Source of the DNA: Lysobacterales bacterium
GTDB taxonomy: Bacteria > Pseudomonadota > Gammaproteobacteria > Xanthomonadales > SZUA-5
Length of the DNA stretch: 64,000 nucleotides
Direction of reading: 5' to 3'
NCBI GenBank assembly: GCA_019187485.1
Contig: JABAQR010000033.1
Span: 1 to 64,000, forward strand
How positions within the stretch are numbered: the stretch's first letter is position 1; the number at the start of each line of letters is the position of its first letter. The notes beneath the pieces are model-generated. The model saw nothing but the letters and a program-made list of their open reading frames with translations. It searched no databases and was not told the DNA's origin. This document shows positions 53,811 through 63,137 of the stretch, piece by piece. A program made the translations under genes and the position numbers.

Positions 53811-54664
53811 GTCGTTTCGTCCGCCTGCTGCTGTGGCTGCTCGGCCGGCTGCCGCTGCGCGCACTGCACGCACTCGGCGCGGGGCTCGGCCTGCTGTGGC
53901 TGCGCGCGGGCTTCCGTGAGGCGCGGGTCGCGGCGATCAACCTGCGGCTGTGCTTTCCGGAACTCGCCGACGCCGAACGTGCGCAGTTGCTGCGGCAGAC
54001 CCTGGTCGAGACCGGGCGCACCGCCGCGGAGCTGCCGTGGCTGTGGTCGCGCGGCGCGGCGACGCTCGCACGCGCGATCCGCGTGGTCGAAGGCGAGGCG
54101 CTGTTCCTCGACGCGATCACCACGGGCAAGGGCGTGTTGATTGCGGCGCCGCACCTCGGTGCCTGGGAGGCGCTGAACCTGTACCTGTCGCGCACCGCGC
54201 CGGTGGCAATCCTGTACCGGCTGCCGCGGCTGGCCTGGGTCGAGGACCTGATCAACCGTTGCCGCGGCCGCCTCGGCGCCGAACCCGTGCGCGCCGAAGC
54301 CGCCGGCGTGCGCACGCTGCTGAAGCGGCTCAAGGACGGCGGCGTGGTCGGGATCCTGCCGGACCAGCAGCCGAAGGTCGGCGAAGGCGATTTCGCGCCC
54401 TTCTTCGGGCATGCCGCGCTGACCATGGCGCTGTTCCCGAAACTCGCCCAGCGCACCGGCGCGCGCGTGCTCTACGCCTGGGCCGAACGCCTGCCGCGTG
54501 GAGCCGGCTATGCGGTGCGCTTCGCGGACCTCGGCGGCGCCGCCGACGCCGCCGCGATGAACGCCGCGATCGAAGGCCTCGCGCGCGCCTGCCCGGCGCA
54601 GTACCAATGGACCTACAAGCGCTTCGGGATCCAGCCGGACGGAGCGCTGTCGCCGTACCGCTGA
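53807..54664 (+). CDS. LpxL/HtrB-like lysophospholipid acyltransferase
   Basis: 285 aa from TTG 53807, the only reasonable start that preserves the N-terminal helix; it overlaps the hydroxylase stop by 4 nt. The HxxxxE acyltransferase motif HLGAWE is near residue 107. DQQPKVGEGDFAPFFG and PAQYQWTYKRF follow, as in lauroyl acyltransferases. Transfers an acyl chain to a lipid acceptor at the inner membrane. Coupling to a lipid hydroxylase suggests a shared lipid-modification role. Confidence 0.88.
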   Translation: MSRFVRLLLWLLGRLPLRALHALGAGLGLLWLRAGFREARVAAINLRLCFPELADAERAQLLRQTLVETGRTAAELPWLWSRGAATLARAIRVVEGEALFLDAITTGKGVLIAAPHLGAWEALNLYLSRTAPVAILYRLPRLAWVEDLINRCRGRLGAEPVRAEAAGVRTLLKRLKDGGVVGILPDQQPKVGEGDFAPFFGHAALTMALFPKLAQRTGARVLYAWAERLPRGAGYAVRFADLGGAADAAAMNAAIEGLARACPAQYQWTYKRFGIQPDGALSPYR

Positions 54665-54667
54665 AGC

Positions 54668-54850
54668 GTCGAAAGCGGGGCAAGGGGCAAGGGAGAAGGG
54701 GAAAGGCGCCTGGCTCAGGGTGGAGGCCCAGGCGGGGCTGGGAGAAGCCGGATCGCAGCTCGGCGAGGTCCAGGCTTCCGGACCGCCTCGACACCCGACC
54801 CTGCCCGCTCGCTTTTCCCCTTGCCCCCTGCCCCTTGCCCCGCTCCTGGG
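54668..54850 (+). repeat. Purine/pyrimidine stutter element before kefB-like gene
   Basis: A purine arm (about 54668-54707, GGGGCAAGGGGCAAGGG-like) is mirrored by a pyrimidine arm (about 54813-54842, CTTTTCCCCTTGCCCCCTGCC-like) across about 105 nt. The arms pair imperfectly; the spacer has no open frame of note. Confidence 0.75.
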
Positions 54851-54885
54851 TTCATGATCCCCGCACGCCCTTTCCGCCCACCCGC

Positions 54886-56691
54886 ATGCACGACGACCAC
54901 CGCTTCCTGCTGTACGCCGTGATCTTCCTGGCGGCGACCGTGTTCGCGGTGCCGCTCAGCAAGCGCGCGCAACTGGGGGCGGTGCTCGGCTACCTGGTCG
55001 CCGGCGTGGTCATCGGTCCGCAGGCGCTCGGCCTCGTCGCCGACGCCGAACTGGTGCTGACTTTCTCCGAGATCGGCGTGGTCATGCTGCTGTTCCTGCT
55101 CGGCCTGGAGCTGTCGCCGCAACGGCTGTGGCTGATGCGGCGGCTGCTGCTCGGGCTCGGCGCCACCCAGATGGGTCTGGTGACGGCGCTGCTCGCGGTC
55201 GCCGGGCTCGCGCTCGGGCTGCCGCTGGCGGCGGCGCTGATCGCTGCCTTTGGCCTCGCGCTGTCGTCGACCGCCTTCGGCGTGCAGATCCTGTCCGAGC
55301 GCTCGGAGCTGACATCCGAGCACGGTCGCGGCGCCTTCGGCGTGTTCCTCTTCCAGGACCTGGTGGCGGTCCCGGCGCTCGCGCTGATCCCGCTGCTGGC
55401 GGCCGGCGAGGTGCAGTCGGCCGCGCGGCCGGCGTGGCAGTCGGTGGGCCTGGTGATCGGCAGCATCCTCGCGGTGGTGGTCGCCGGGCGCTGGTTGCTG
55501 CGGCCGCTGTTCCGCATCGTCGCCAACACCGGCCTGGTCGAAGTGTTCACCGCGACCTCGCTGCTGGTGGTGCTCGGCACCGCGCTGTTGATGCAGCAGG
55601 CCGGCCTGTCGATGGGCCTCGGCGCCTTCCTCGCCGGCGTGCTGCTGGCCGACTCCGAGTACCGCCACGAACTCGAATCGCACATCGAGCCCTTCAAGGG
55701 CCTGCTGCTCGGGCTGTTCTTCATGGGCGTCGGCATGGCGCTCGACCTCAGGCTGCTGGCGGCACTGCCGTTGGTGGTCGCGGCGCTGGTGGTCGGCGTG
55801 CTGGGCTTGCAGGTCACGGTGATGTGGGCGGTCGGGCGCGCCTTCCGCTACAGCCAGCGCGCGAGCCTGCTGCTCGCCGCGCTGCTCGCTTCCGGCGGCG
55901 AATTCGCCTTCGTGGTGTTCGCCACCGCCGAGCAGGCGCGCCTGCTGGAGCCGCGGCTGGCGGGGCTGCTGAACCTGGTGGTGGCGCTGTCGATGGCGCT
56001 GACGCCGCTGCTGGTGCTCGGCCTCGCGGCCCTCGCCGACCGGCGCGCCGCGCAGGCCGCGCCGAAGCGGCCTTACGACGAGCTGCCGGGCGAACGCGTC
56101 GACGTGGTGATCGCCGGTTTCGGCCGCGTCGGCCAGATCCCCGGCCGCCTGCTCGCGGCGCAGCGGATCCCGTACACGGTGATCGAGCCCTCGTCCGAAC
56201 AGGTCGATTTCAGCCGCCGCTTCGGCAACAAGCTCTATTACGGCGATCCCGCACGTCCGGAGATCCTGCGCGCGGCACGCGTCGGCGAGGCCAAGGTCTT
56301 CGTGCTCGCGCTCGACGACCCCGAGCACTCGCTGCGCGTCGCGCGCGTGCTGCGCCGGCTGTACCCGCAGGTGCGGGTGCTCGCGCGCGCCCGCAACCGC
56401 CAGCACGCCTTCAAGCTGATGGACCTCGGGGTCGAGGACATCATCCGCGAGACCCTGCTGTCCAGCCTCGAGATCGCGCGGCGCACGCTCACCGGCATCG
56501 GGATGTCGGCGGCGGAGGCGGCCGAACGCGCCGAGCGCTTCCACGAGTTCGACGAGCGCCTGCTGGTCGAACAGCACCTCGTCTACGACGACGAGTCGGC
56601 GCTGGTGCAGAGCAGCGAGGATGCGCGCCGCGAGCTGCTCGCGCTGTTCGAGGCCGATACCGCCGGCGATCGCGCCGACGCCTCGCGCTGA
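54886..56691 (+). CDS. kefB: CPA2 monovalent cation:proton antiporter (KefB-like)
   Basis: 601 aa, the same length as E. coli KefB. About twelve membrane helices are followed from residue about 405 by a TrkA-N/RCK domain (VDVVIAGFGRVGQIPGRLL, residues 405-423) that binds NAD(H) or glutathione adducts in relatives. It exchanges K+ or Na+ for H+. No KefG or KefF ancillary subunit is adjacent. Confidence 0.9.
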   Translation: MHDDHRFLLYAVIFLAATVFAVPLSKRAQLGAVLGYLVAGVVIGPQALGLVADAELVLTFSEIGVVMLLFLLGLELSPQRLWLMRRLLLGLGATQMGLVTALLAVAGLALGLPLAAALIAAFGLALSSTAFGVQILSERSELTSEHGRGAFGVFLFQDLVAVPALALIPLLAAGEVQSAARPAWQSVGLVIGSILAVVVAGRWLLRPLFRIVANTGLVEVFTATSLLVVLGTALLMQQAGLSMGLGAFLAGVLLADSEYRHELESHIEPFKGLLLGLFFMGVGMALDLRLLAALPLVVAALVVGVLGLQVTVMWAVGRAFRYSQRASLLLAALLASGGEFAFVVFATAEQARLLEPRLAGLLNLVVALSMALTPLLVLGLAALADRRAAQAAPKRPYDELPGERVDVVIAGFGRVGQIPGRLLAAQRIPYTVIEPSSEQVDFSRRFGNKLYYGDPARPEILRAARVGEAKVFVLALDDPEHSLRVARVLRRLYPQVRVLARARNRQHAFKLMDLGVEDIIRETLLSSLEIARRTLTGIGMSAAEAAERAERFHEFDERLLVEQHLVYDDESALVQSSEDARRELLALFEADTAGDRADASR

Positions 56692-56731
56692 ACGCCCGCG
56701 CTATGCTGCGCGCCCTCGCCGGAGAAGCCGC

Positions 56732-57280
56732 GTGCTGCACGCCAGACTGAATCGCCTCGCCGACGTGCTGGAAGCGCCGGTGCGCTGGACCGGCGCGCTG
56801 CTGGTGCTGCTGGTGCTGCTGGTCGTGGCCGGCGAGTTCGCCGTGGTGCTGCTGCGCTATGGCTGGCAATGGTCGCAGCCCTGGCTGCGCGAAGGCGTGC
56901 TCGCGCTCAACGCGATGGTGTTCCTGCTCGGCGCGGCGTACGCGCTGCAGCAGGACGAACATGTGCGCGTGGACGTGCTCTCGCGCCGCTGGTCGGCGCG
57001 CACGCGCGCCTGGGTCGAGCTCGTCGGCATGCTCGCGATCGTGCTGCCCTTCGTGGTCTTCGTGATCCTGGTGTCCGACCAGTACCTGCTGGCGAGCTGG
57101 CGCATCGGCGAGCGCAGCCAGGAGTCGGCCGGGCTGCCGGCGCTGTGGCTGCAGAAGGCACTGATCCCGGCGATGGCGCTGCTGCTCGGCGTGCAGGCGC
57201 TGGCGCGCGCGGCGCGCTTCGCGGCCTTCCTCGCCGGCGGATCGGAGCCCGGCGTGCGCCATGTGGATGCGCCCGCATGA
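56732..57280 (+). CDS. TRAP transporter small permease (DctQ)
   Basis: 182 aa from GTG 56732, preceded by GGAGAAG. Four membrane helices (about 17-38, 55-73, 95-115, 145-165) match DctQ. Overlaps the DctM gene by 4 nt. TRAP systems take up organic acids with a sodium gradient; the substrate is unknown. Confidence 0.9.
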   Translation: MLHARLNRLADVLEAPVRWTGALLVLLVLLVVAGEFAVVLLRYGWQWSQPWLREGVLALNAMVFLLGAAYALQQDEHVRVDVLSRRWSARTRAWVELVGMLAIVLPFVVFVILVSDQYLLASWRIGERSQESAGLPALWLQKALIPAMALLLGVQALARAARFAAFLAGGSEPGVRHVDAPA

Positions 57281-58650
57281 GCGGCGCCGCCTGGCTGTCG
57301 ATCGCGCTGTTCTTCGCACTCGCGCTGGCGCTCACGGCCGGTCTGCCGGTGGCGTTCACGCTCGCCGGCGTGTCGCTGGTGTTCGCCGGCATCGGCATCG
57401 CCACCGGCACCTTCGACGCGGTGTTCCTGGACGCCTTCCCGAACCGCGTGTTCGGGATCATGGGCAACGAGACCCTGCTGGCGGTGCCGCTGTTCGTGTT
57501 CATGGGCGTGATGCTGGAGCGCTCGCGGATCGCCGAGCGCCTGCTGACCGCGATGGCGGGACTGTTCGGTTCGCTGCGCGGGGGCCTGGCGATCTCGGTG
57601 ATGCTGGTCGGCGCGGTGCTCGCGGCGAGCACCGGCATCGTCGGCGCGACCGTGGTCACGATGGGCCTGATCGCGCTGCCGACCATGCTGCGCGCCGGCT
57701 ACGACCCGCGCATCGCCGCCGGCACCATCTGCTCGGCCGGCACGCTGGGCCAGATCATCCCGCCCTCGGTGATCCTGGTGCTGCTCGGCGACGTGCTCGG
57801 CAACGCCTACCAGAAGGCGCAACTGGCGCAGGGCGTGTACGCGCCGAAGACGGTGTCGGTGGGCGATCTGTTCGCCGGCGCGATGCTGCCGGGGCTGGTG
57901 CTGGTCGGCGGCTACCTGTTGTACCTGGTCGCGGTCGCCTGGCTGCAGCCGCAGCGGATGCCGGCGCTGCCGGCGGCGATGCGCCAACCGCCGGGTCTGG
58001 CCACGCTCGCCGGCGCGCTGCTGCCGCCGCTGCTGCTGGTGTTCGCGGTGCTGGGATCGATCGTTGCGGGCCTCGCCACGCCCACCGAGGCGGCCGCGAT
58101 CGGCGCCGTCGGTGCGCTCGCGCTCGCCGCGCTCGCGCGCCAACTGAGCTGGCAGGCGCTGCGCGAGACCGCGCGCAAGACCGCACTCGTGACCAGCATG
58201 GTCTACATGATCCTGGTCGCCGCCGCGTTGTTCTCGCTGGTCTTCCGCGGCTACGGCGGCGACGACCTCGTGCACGCGCTGCTGACCGATTTGCCCGGCG
58301 GCGTGATCGGCGCGCTGATCATCGTCCACCTGGTGGTGTTCCTGCTCGGTTTCCTGATCGACTTCATCGAGATCACCTTCATCGTCGTGCCACTGGTCGC
58401 GCCGCCGCTGCTCGCGCTCGGCGTCGACCCGGTGTGGCTCGGCGTGCTGCTGGCGGTGAACCTGCAGACCAGTTTCCTGACCCCACCCTTCGGCTTCGCG
58501 CTGTTCTACCTGCGCGGCGCCGCGCCGAAGGAATTCCCGACCGGCGCGATCTACCGCGGCGTGATCCCCTTCATCGCGATCCAGCTCGGCATGTTGCTGG
58601 TGCTGGCGCTGTTCCCTGGACTCGCGACCTGGCTGCCAACGCAGATGTGA
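57277..58650 (+). CDS. TRAP transporter large permease (DctM)
   Basis: 457 aa with about twelve membrane helices. Typical DctM motifs include GLPVAFTLAGVSL near residue 22 and IPPSVILVLLG near 170 (TLGQIIPPSV), and FLTPPFGFALFYL near 405. It is the transport subunit. No DctP binding protein is found in the window, so it must be elsewhere or the system has an unusual one. Confidence 0.93.
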   Translation: MSGAAWLSIALFFALALALTAGLPVAFTLAGVSLVFAGIGIATGTFDAVFLDAFPNRVFGIMGNETLLAVPLFVFMGVMLERSRIAERLLTAMAGLFGSLRGGLAISVMLVGAVLAASTGIVGATVVTMGLIALPTMLRAGYDPRIAAGTICSAGTLGQIIPPSVILVLLGDVLGNAYQKAQLAQGVYAPKTVSVGDLFAGAMLPGLVLVGGYLLYLVAVAWLQPQRMPALPAAMRQPPGLATLAGALLPPLLLVFAVLGSIVAGLATPTEAAAIGAVGALALAALARQLSWQALRETARKTALVTSMVYMILVAAALFSLVFRGYGGDDLVHALLTDLPGGVIGALIIVHLVVFLLGFLIDFIEITFIVVPLVAPPLLALGVDPVWLGVLLAVNLQTSFLTPPFGFALFYLRGAAPKEFPTGAIYRGVIPFIAIQLGMLLVLALFPGLATWLPTQM

Positions 58651-58736
58651 GCATCGAAAGCGGGGCGCACGATCGAAACGAGGTTCACGATTCCTCCGGA
58701 GTCGCATGCACCGACGGGCCGGGCCGCCCGGCCTTC

Positions 58737-58973
58737 CTACCTTTGCCGGCGTCCCACCGGGCATTGTGCGCGCGCGCTGCAACCGGCGCAGGCGCCTGTG
58801 GGTCGTGCGGCGGCACGCGCGAGCGCGGGCGACGCCCGCGCGAGACGTGTTCCGGCGCAACGCCGGGCAATGGCAGCAACACCACGTCGGCGCAGACTTG
58901 CGGGCATCAATTGCCAGACGCTGCCGACAATGGCGGCAGCGACGATGGCGTAGACGAGCAGGATCTCGGCCAT
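58737..58973 (-). CDS. Small Cys-containing membrane protein of feo operon
   Basis: 78 aa. One N-terminal helix MAEILLVYAIVAAAIVGSVW and a Cys-rich tail (CAGCSARAQC). Its ATG overlaps the FeoB stop (TGATG). It fits the small FeoB-associated proteins (FeoC-like or DUF6587-like) of gammaproteobacteria; role in iron import or FeoB stability is inferred. Confidence 0.7.
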   Translation of the reverse strand: MAEILLVYAIVAAAIVGSVWQLMPASLRRRGVAAIARRCAGTRLARASPALARAAARPTGACAGCSARAQCPVGRRQR

Positions 58974-60853
58974 CAGCCGGCTCCCAACGAACGCGCGATC
59001 TGGTAGGTCAGCAGCGAGGCAAGGTAGGCCATTGCGAACAGATAGCCAGCCATCAGCAGCGGGTAGCGCCAGCTCTGGGTCTCGCGCTTGACCACCGCCA
59101 GCGTCGACAGGCACTGCGGCGCGAACACATACCAGGCGAGCAGAGAGAGCGCGGTGGCGAGCGACCACTGACCGGCGATGATCGGCCCCAGTTGCGCCGC
59201 GACGGCTTCGTCGCCGCCCTGCAAGGCGTACACGGTGCCGAGTGCGCCGACCGCGACCTCACGCGCAGCCATGCCGGGGATCAATGCGATGCAGATCTCC
59301 CAGCCGAAACCGATCGGTGCGAACAGCGGCGTGATCGCGTGCCCGAGCATGCCGGCGTAGCTGTAGTCGATGGCCGGGCCGGTGGCATCCGCGGGCGGCG
59401 CCGGAAAGGTCGCCAGCGCCCACACGATGATGGTCAGCGACAGGATGATCCCGCCGACGCGGCGGATGAAGATCTTCACGCGTTCGAGCAGTCCGAGCGC
59501 GAGGTTGCGCAGGTTCGGCAGCCGCCAGGTCGGCAGTTCCATCATCAGCGGGTGGTGCAGGCCGCGACCGACGGTGCGCTTGAGCACGAAGGCGACCAGC
59601 ACGGCGCCGAGAATCCCGGCCAGGTAGAGCGCGAACAGCACCAGACCCTGCAGATTGAACACGCCGGCCACAGTGCGCTCGGGAATGAAGGCACCGATCA
59701 GCAGCGCGTACACCGGCAGGCGCGCCGAACAGGTCATCAGCGGTGCGATCAGGATGGTCGCCAGACGGTCGCGCCAGTTGGCGATCACACGCGTCGCCAT
59801 GATTCCCGGAATCGCGCAGGCGAAGCTCGACAGCAAGGGGATGAAGGAACGCCCGGAGAGTCCGACCTTGCCCATCGCGTGGTCGAGCAGGAAAGCCGCG
59901 CGCGGCAGGTAGCCGGAATCCTCGAGGGCGAGGATGAAGGCGAACAGGATCACGATCTGTGGCAGGAACACCAGTACGCCACCGACACCGGCGATCACGC
60001 CATCGACGAGCAGGCTCCTCAGTGGACCATCGGCCAGCGTCGCGCCCACCGCCTCTCCGAGCCAGGCGGTACCGGCTTCGATCCAACCCATCGGCGCCTC
60101 GGCCCAGGCGTAGACCGCCTGGAACATCAGGAACAGCACGATCGCGAGGATCGCCATGCCCACCTGCGGGTGCATGACCACGCGGTCGATGCGCTCGTCG
60201 AAGCGCCGGTCCACTTCCGGCTCACGCACGCAGACGCGCAGGATCTCGCGTACCTGGCGGTGGGTCTCGGTGATCTCGGCGAGCGTCGGCGGATGCCAGG
60301 GCGGCGCCGGCGCCGGGATCGTCGCCGGCATCGCATCCAGCGCGGCCAGCAGCGGATCGGCGCCACCACGATGCACGCCGACCGTGGGCACCACGGGCAC
60401 ACCGAGTCGCTGCGACAGCTGCGGGAGGTCGATCTCGATGCCGCGGCGCGCGGCGACATCCGACATGTTGAGCGCCAACAGCATCGGCAGGCCGAGGCGC
60501 CGGACCTCGAGCACCAGGCGCAGGTTCAGGCGCAGGTTGGTGGCGTCGGTCACACACACCAGCACCTCGGGCAATTGCTCGCCCTTCAGGTGGCCGAGGA
60601 TGACGTCGCGCGTGACTTCCTCGTCGGCGCTGTCGGCGTTCAGCGAGTAGGCGCCCGGCAGGTCGAGCACCCGGTAGCGGCGGCCGGCCGGCGAAGTCGC
60701 GAGTCCTTCCTTGCGTTCGACGGTGACGCCGGCGTAGTTGGCGACCTTCTGGCGGCTGCCGGTCAGCAGGTTGAACAGCGCCGTCTTGCCGCAGTTGGGG
60801 TTGCCGAGCAGTGCGACCCGGCGGTCGCCCTCGGCGAGCGCGGCGGCACTCAC
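58973..60853 (-). CDS. feoB: Ferrous iron transport protein B
   Basis: 626 aa from GTG 60853, which overlaps the FeoA stop. The G-protein domain has GNPNCGKT (residues 17-24), switch G3 DLPG (near 65) and the G4-like NMSD near 125. A hydrophobic transport domain fills the rest. GTP-driven Fe(II) import across the inner membrane. About 150 residues shorter than E. coli FeoB, as in Xanthomonadales relatives. Confidence 0.95.
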   Translation of the reverse strand: MSAAALAEGDRRVALLGNPNCGKTALFNLLTGSRQKVANYAGVTVERKEGLATSPAGRRYRVLDLPGAYSLNADSADEEVTRDVILGHLKGEQLPEVLVCVTDATNLRLNLRLVLEVRRLGLPMLLALNMSDVAARRGIEIDLPQLSQRLGVPVVPTVGVHRGGADPLLAALDAMPATIPAPAPPWHPPTLAEITETHRQVREILRVCVREPEVDRRFDERIDRVVMHPQVGMAILAIVLFLMFQAVYAWAEAPMGWIEAGTAWLGEAVGATLADGPLRSLLVDGVIAGVGGVLVFLPQIVILFAFILALEDSGYLPRAAFLLDHAMGKVGLSGRSFIPLLSSFACAIPGIMATRVIANWRDRLATILIAPLMTCSARLPVYALLIGAFIPERTVAGVFNLQGLVLFALYLAGILGAVLVAFVLKRTVGRGLHHPLMMELPTWRLPNLRNLALGLLERVKIFIRRVGGIILSLTIIVWALATFPAPPADATGPAIDYSYAGMLGHAITPLFAPIGFGWEICIALIPGMAAREVAVGALGTVYALQGGDEAVAAQLGPIIAGQWSLATALSLLAWYVFAPQCLSTLAVVKRETQSWRYPLLMAGYLFAMAYLASLLTYQIARSLGAG

Positions 60854-61164
60854 AGCGGCTGCACCAGGATGTGCTCGGCCTCGTGCCGGCGCAGCGCGAA
60901 CATGGTGCCGCCGACGCGCACCGCGAGCGGCTCGCCGCCACCGGGTCCATGGGCGACGATGCGCACCCGCTCATCCGGAACGAAGCCGATCTCGAGCAGC
61001 CGCAGCACCAGGTTGGTGTCGTGCCCGTGAATCCCCTGGGGCAGCCGCACCTCGACCACCCGCGCGCGCTGCCCGCGATGCAGGCTCGCCAGCGACACCG
61101 GCGCAGGCGCAGCCGGCTGCGGCTCGGCGGCGGCGAGGGCGGGTTCGGCAGCGGTGGACCACAT
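60850..61164 (-). CDS. feoA: Ferrous iron transport protein A
   Basis: 104 aa. SH3-like FeoA domain from residue about 22 (VSLASLHRGQRARVVEV, then LRLLEIGFVPDERVRIV and GTMFALRRHEAEHILV). Helps FeoB. The N-terminal 20 residues are Ala/Pro-rich. First gene of the operon feoA-feoB-small Cys protein; a possible Fur site lies 55 bp upstream. Confidence 0.93.
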   Translation of the reverse strand: MWSTAAEPALAAAEPQPAAPAPVSLASLHRGQRARVVEVRLPQGIHGHDTNLVLRLLEIGFVPDERVRIVAHGPGGGEPLAVRVGGTMFALRRHEAEHILVQPL

Positions 61165-61219
61165 GGCAGACAGGCACTCCGGCAGGCAGGCGCAAGCTTA
61201 ACCACAGAAAGCCCGCGCG

Positions 61220-61241
61220 TAAATGCGAATGAATATCAAAT
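61220..61241. promoter_or_regulatory. Possible Fur box
   Basis: AAATGCGAATGAATATCAAAT is an AT-rich island upstream of feoA with partial match to three NAT(A/T)AT-like hexamers of the Fur site. It sits in the divergent feoA/argS spacer. By-eye match only. Confidence 0.4.
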
Positions 61242-61341
61242 GGCGTGCGGATGCGGGTCGTGTTGACCGCGGTCAAGGAGCGCCTCCGCTCCAACCCACG
61301 CTGCTATCCTCCGCGACCCCCCGTCTCCAAGCGCTTCCGCC

Positions 61342-63108
61342 GTGAAAGACCACCTCCACGAACTGGTGATGCAGGCGCTGCTGGATGTGCGCCGCAAGCA
61401 GCATGTCGAACTGCCGGAGATTCCGGAGTTCGTCATCGAGCGCACGCGCCAGAAGGAGCATGGCGATTTCGCGACCAACGCGGCGCTGGTGCTGTGCAAG
61501 GCCTTCGGCATGAAGCCGCGCGATCTCGCGCAGGCGGTGCTCGACCACCTGCCGCCCTCGCGCCACGTCGAAGCCACCTCGATCGCCGGCCCCGGCTTCA
61601 TCAACTTCACGCTCAGCCGCAGTTGCCTGCTCGGCACGCTGAAGCGTGTGCTCGAGCGCGGCGCCGAATATGGCCAGGTCGAGATCGACGACAACGAACA
61701 CGTCACCGTCGAGTTCGTGTCCGCCAACCCGACCGGTCCGCTGCATGTGGGCCACGGCCGCGGCGCCGCCTTCGGCGCCAGCCTGACCAACATCCTCGAA
61801 GCCAGCGGCATCAAGGTCCAGCGCGAGTTCTACGTCAACGACTACGGCCGCCAGATGGACATCCTGGCGACCAGCGTCTGGCTGCGCTACCTGGAGCTGA
61901 GCGGCAATCCGGTGCGTTTTCCGGACAATGGCTACAAGGGCGACTACGTGGTCGACGTCGCACGCGCGCTCAAGCACGCGCACGGCGACCGCTTCCGCCG
62001 CAGCCCCTTCGAAGTCGCCAACGGCCTGCCAGCCGACGAGAGCCAGGGCGGCGACAAGGAAGCGCATGTCGACGCGCTGATCGCGCGCGCCCGCGAGTTG
62101 CTCGGCGCGAGCGAGTTCGACGTCATCTACAAGCTCGCGCTCGACACCCTGCTCGGCGCGATCCGCGACGAACTGCTGGCCTTCAACGTGCGCTACGACC
62201 AGTTCTTCTCCGAGCGCTCGCTCGCCGAGTCGGGCGCGGTCGAGCGCGCGATCGCGCGCCTGACGCGGCTCGGCCACATGTACGAGAAGGAAGGCGCGAA
62301 ATGGTTCCGCGCCACCACCTTCGGCGACGAGAAAGACCGCGTGGTGGTGCGCGAGAACGGCGCCACCACCTATTTCGCCTCCGACATCGCCTACCTGCTG
62401 AACAAGTTCGAACGCGGCTACACGCGCGCGGTCTACGTGCTCGGCGCCGACCACCACGGCTACATCGCGCGCCTGAAGGCCGCCGCCAGCGGCCTCGGCC
62501 TGAATCCGGCGAATGTCGAGATCGTGTTGGTGCAGTTCGCGCGGCTGTTCAAGGACGGCAAGGAAGTCGCGATGGGCAAGCGCGAGGGCAACTTCGTGAC
62601 CCTGAAGGACCTGCGCACCGAAGTCGGCACCGACGCCGCGCGCTTCTTCTACGTGATGCGCAGCCACGAGCAGCACCTCGATTTCGACCTCGAGCTGGCC
62701 AAGTCGCAGAGCCGCGACAACCCGGTCTACTACGTGCAGTACGCGCATGCGCGCATCGCCAGCGTGTTTTCGAAACTCGCCGAGCAGCGCCAGACCCACA
62801 ACCGCTCGGCCGGCGAAGCCGCGCGCACGCAACTGACGCATCCGCAGGAACTGGAGCTGATGGGGCTGATGCAGCGCTGGCCGGAGACCATCGAGCGCGC
62901 CGCGGCGCTGCGTACGCCGCACCTGGTGGTGAACTACCTGCGCGAACTCGCAGCCGCCCTGCACGGCTACTACGATGGTTCCGGGCTCAAGGTGCTGGTC
63001 GACGAGGACGATTTGCGCAACGCGCGCCTGAACCTGCTGCTGGCGGTCCAGCAGGTGCTTGCGAACGGCCTCAAGCTGATCGGTGTCTCGGCACCGGAGA
63101 AGATGTAA
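61342..63108 (+). CDS. argS: Arginyl-tRNA synthetase
   Basis: 588 aa from GTG 61342. The N-terminal Add1 domain is followed by the class I signature HVGHGRG (near 134, HIGH-like). The usual KMSK is replaced by MGKREGNF, as in many bacterial ArgRS. The anticodon-binding domain is C-terminal. Charges tRNA-Arg. A SPOR protein follows 29 bp later. Confidence 0.97.
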   Translation: MKDHLHELVMQALLDVRRKQHVELPEIPEFVIERTRQKEHGDFATNAALVLCKAFGMKPRDLAQAVLDHLPPSRHVEATSIAGPGFINFTLSRSCLLGTLKRVLERGAEYGQVEIDDNEHVTVEFVSANPTGPLHVGHGRGAAFGASLTNILEASGIKVQREFYVNDYGRQMDILATSVWLRYLELSGNPVRFPDNGYKGDYVVDVARALKHAHGDRFRRSPFEVANGLPADESQGGDKEAHVDALIARARELLGASEFDVIYKLALDTLLGAIRDELLAFNVRYDQFFSERSLAESGAVERAIARLTRLGHMYEKEGAKWFRATTFGDEKDRVVVRENGATTYFASDIAYLLNKFERGYTRAVYVLGADHHGYIARLKAAASGLGLNPANVEIVLVQFARLFKDGKEVAMGKREGNFVTLKDLRTEVGTDAARFFYVMRSHEQHLDFDLELAKSQSRDNPVYYVQYAHARIASVFSKLAEQRQTHNRSAGEAARTQLTHPQELELMGLMQRWPETIERAAALRTPHLVVNYLRELAAALHGYYDGSGLKVLVDEDDLRNARLNLLLAVQQVLANGLKLIGVSAPEKM

Positions 63109-63137
63109 GCTCGACCGATCGATCCGGGATTCAGCGC

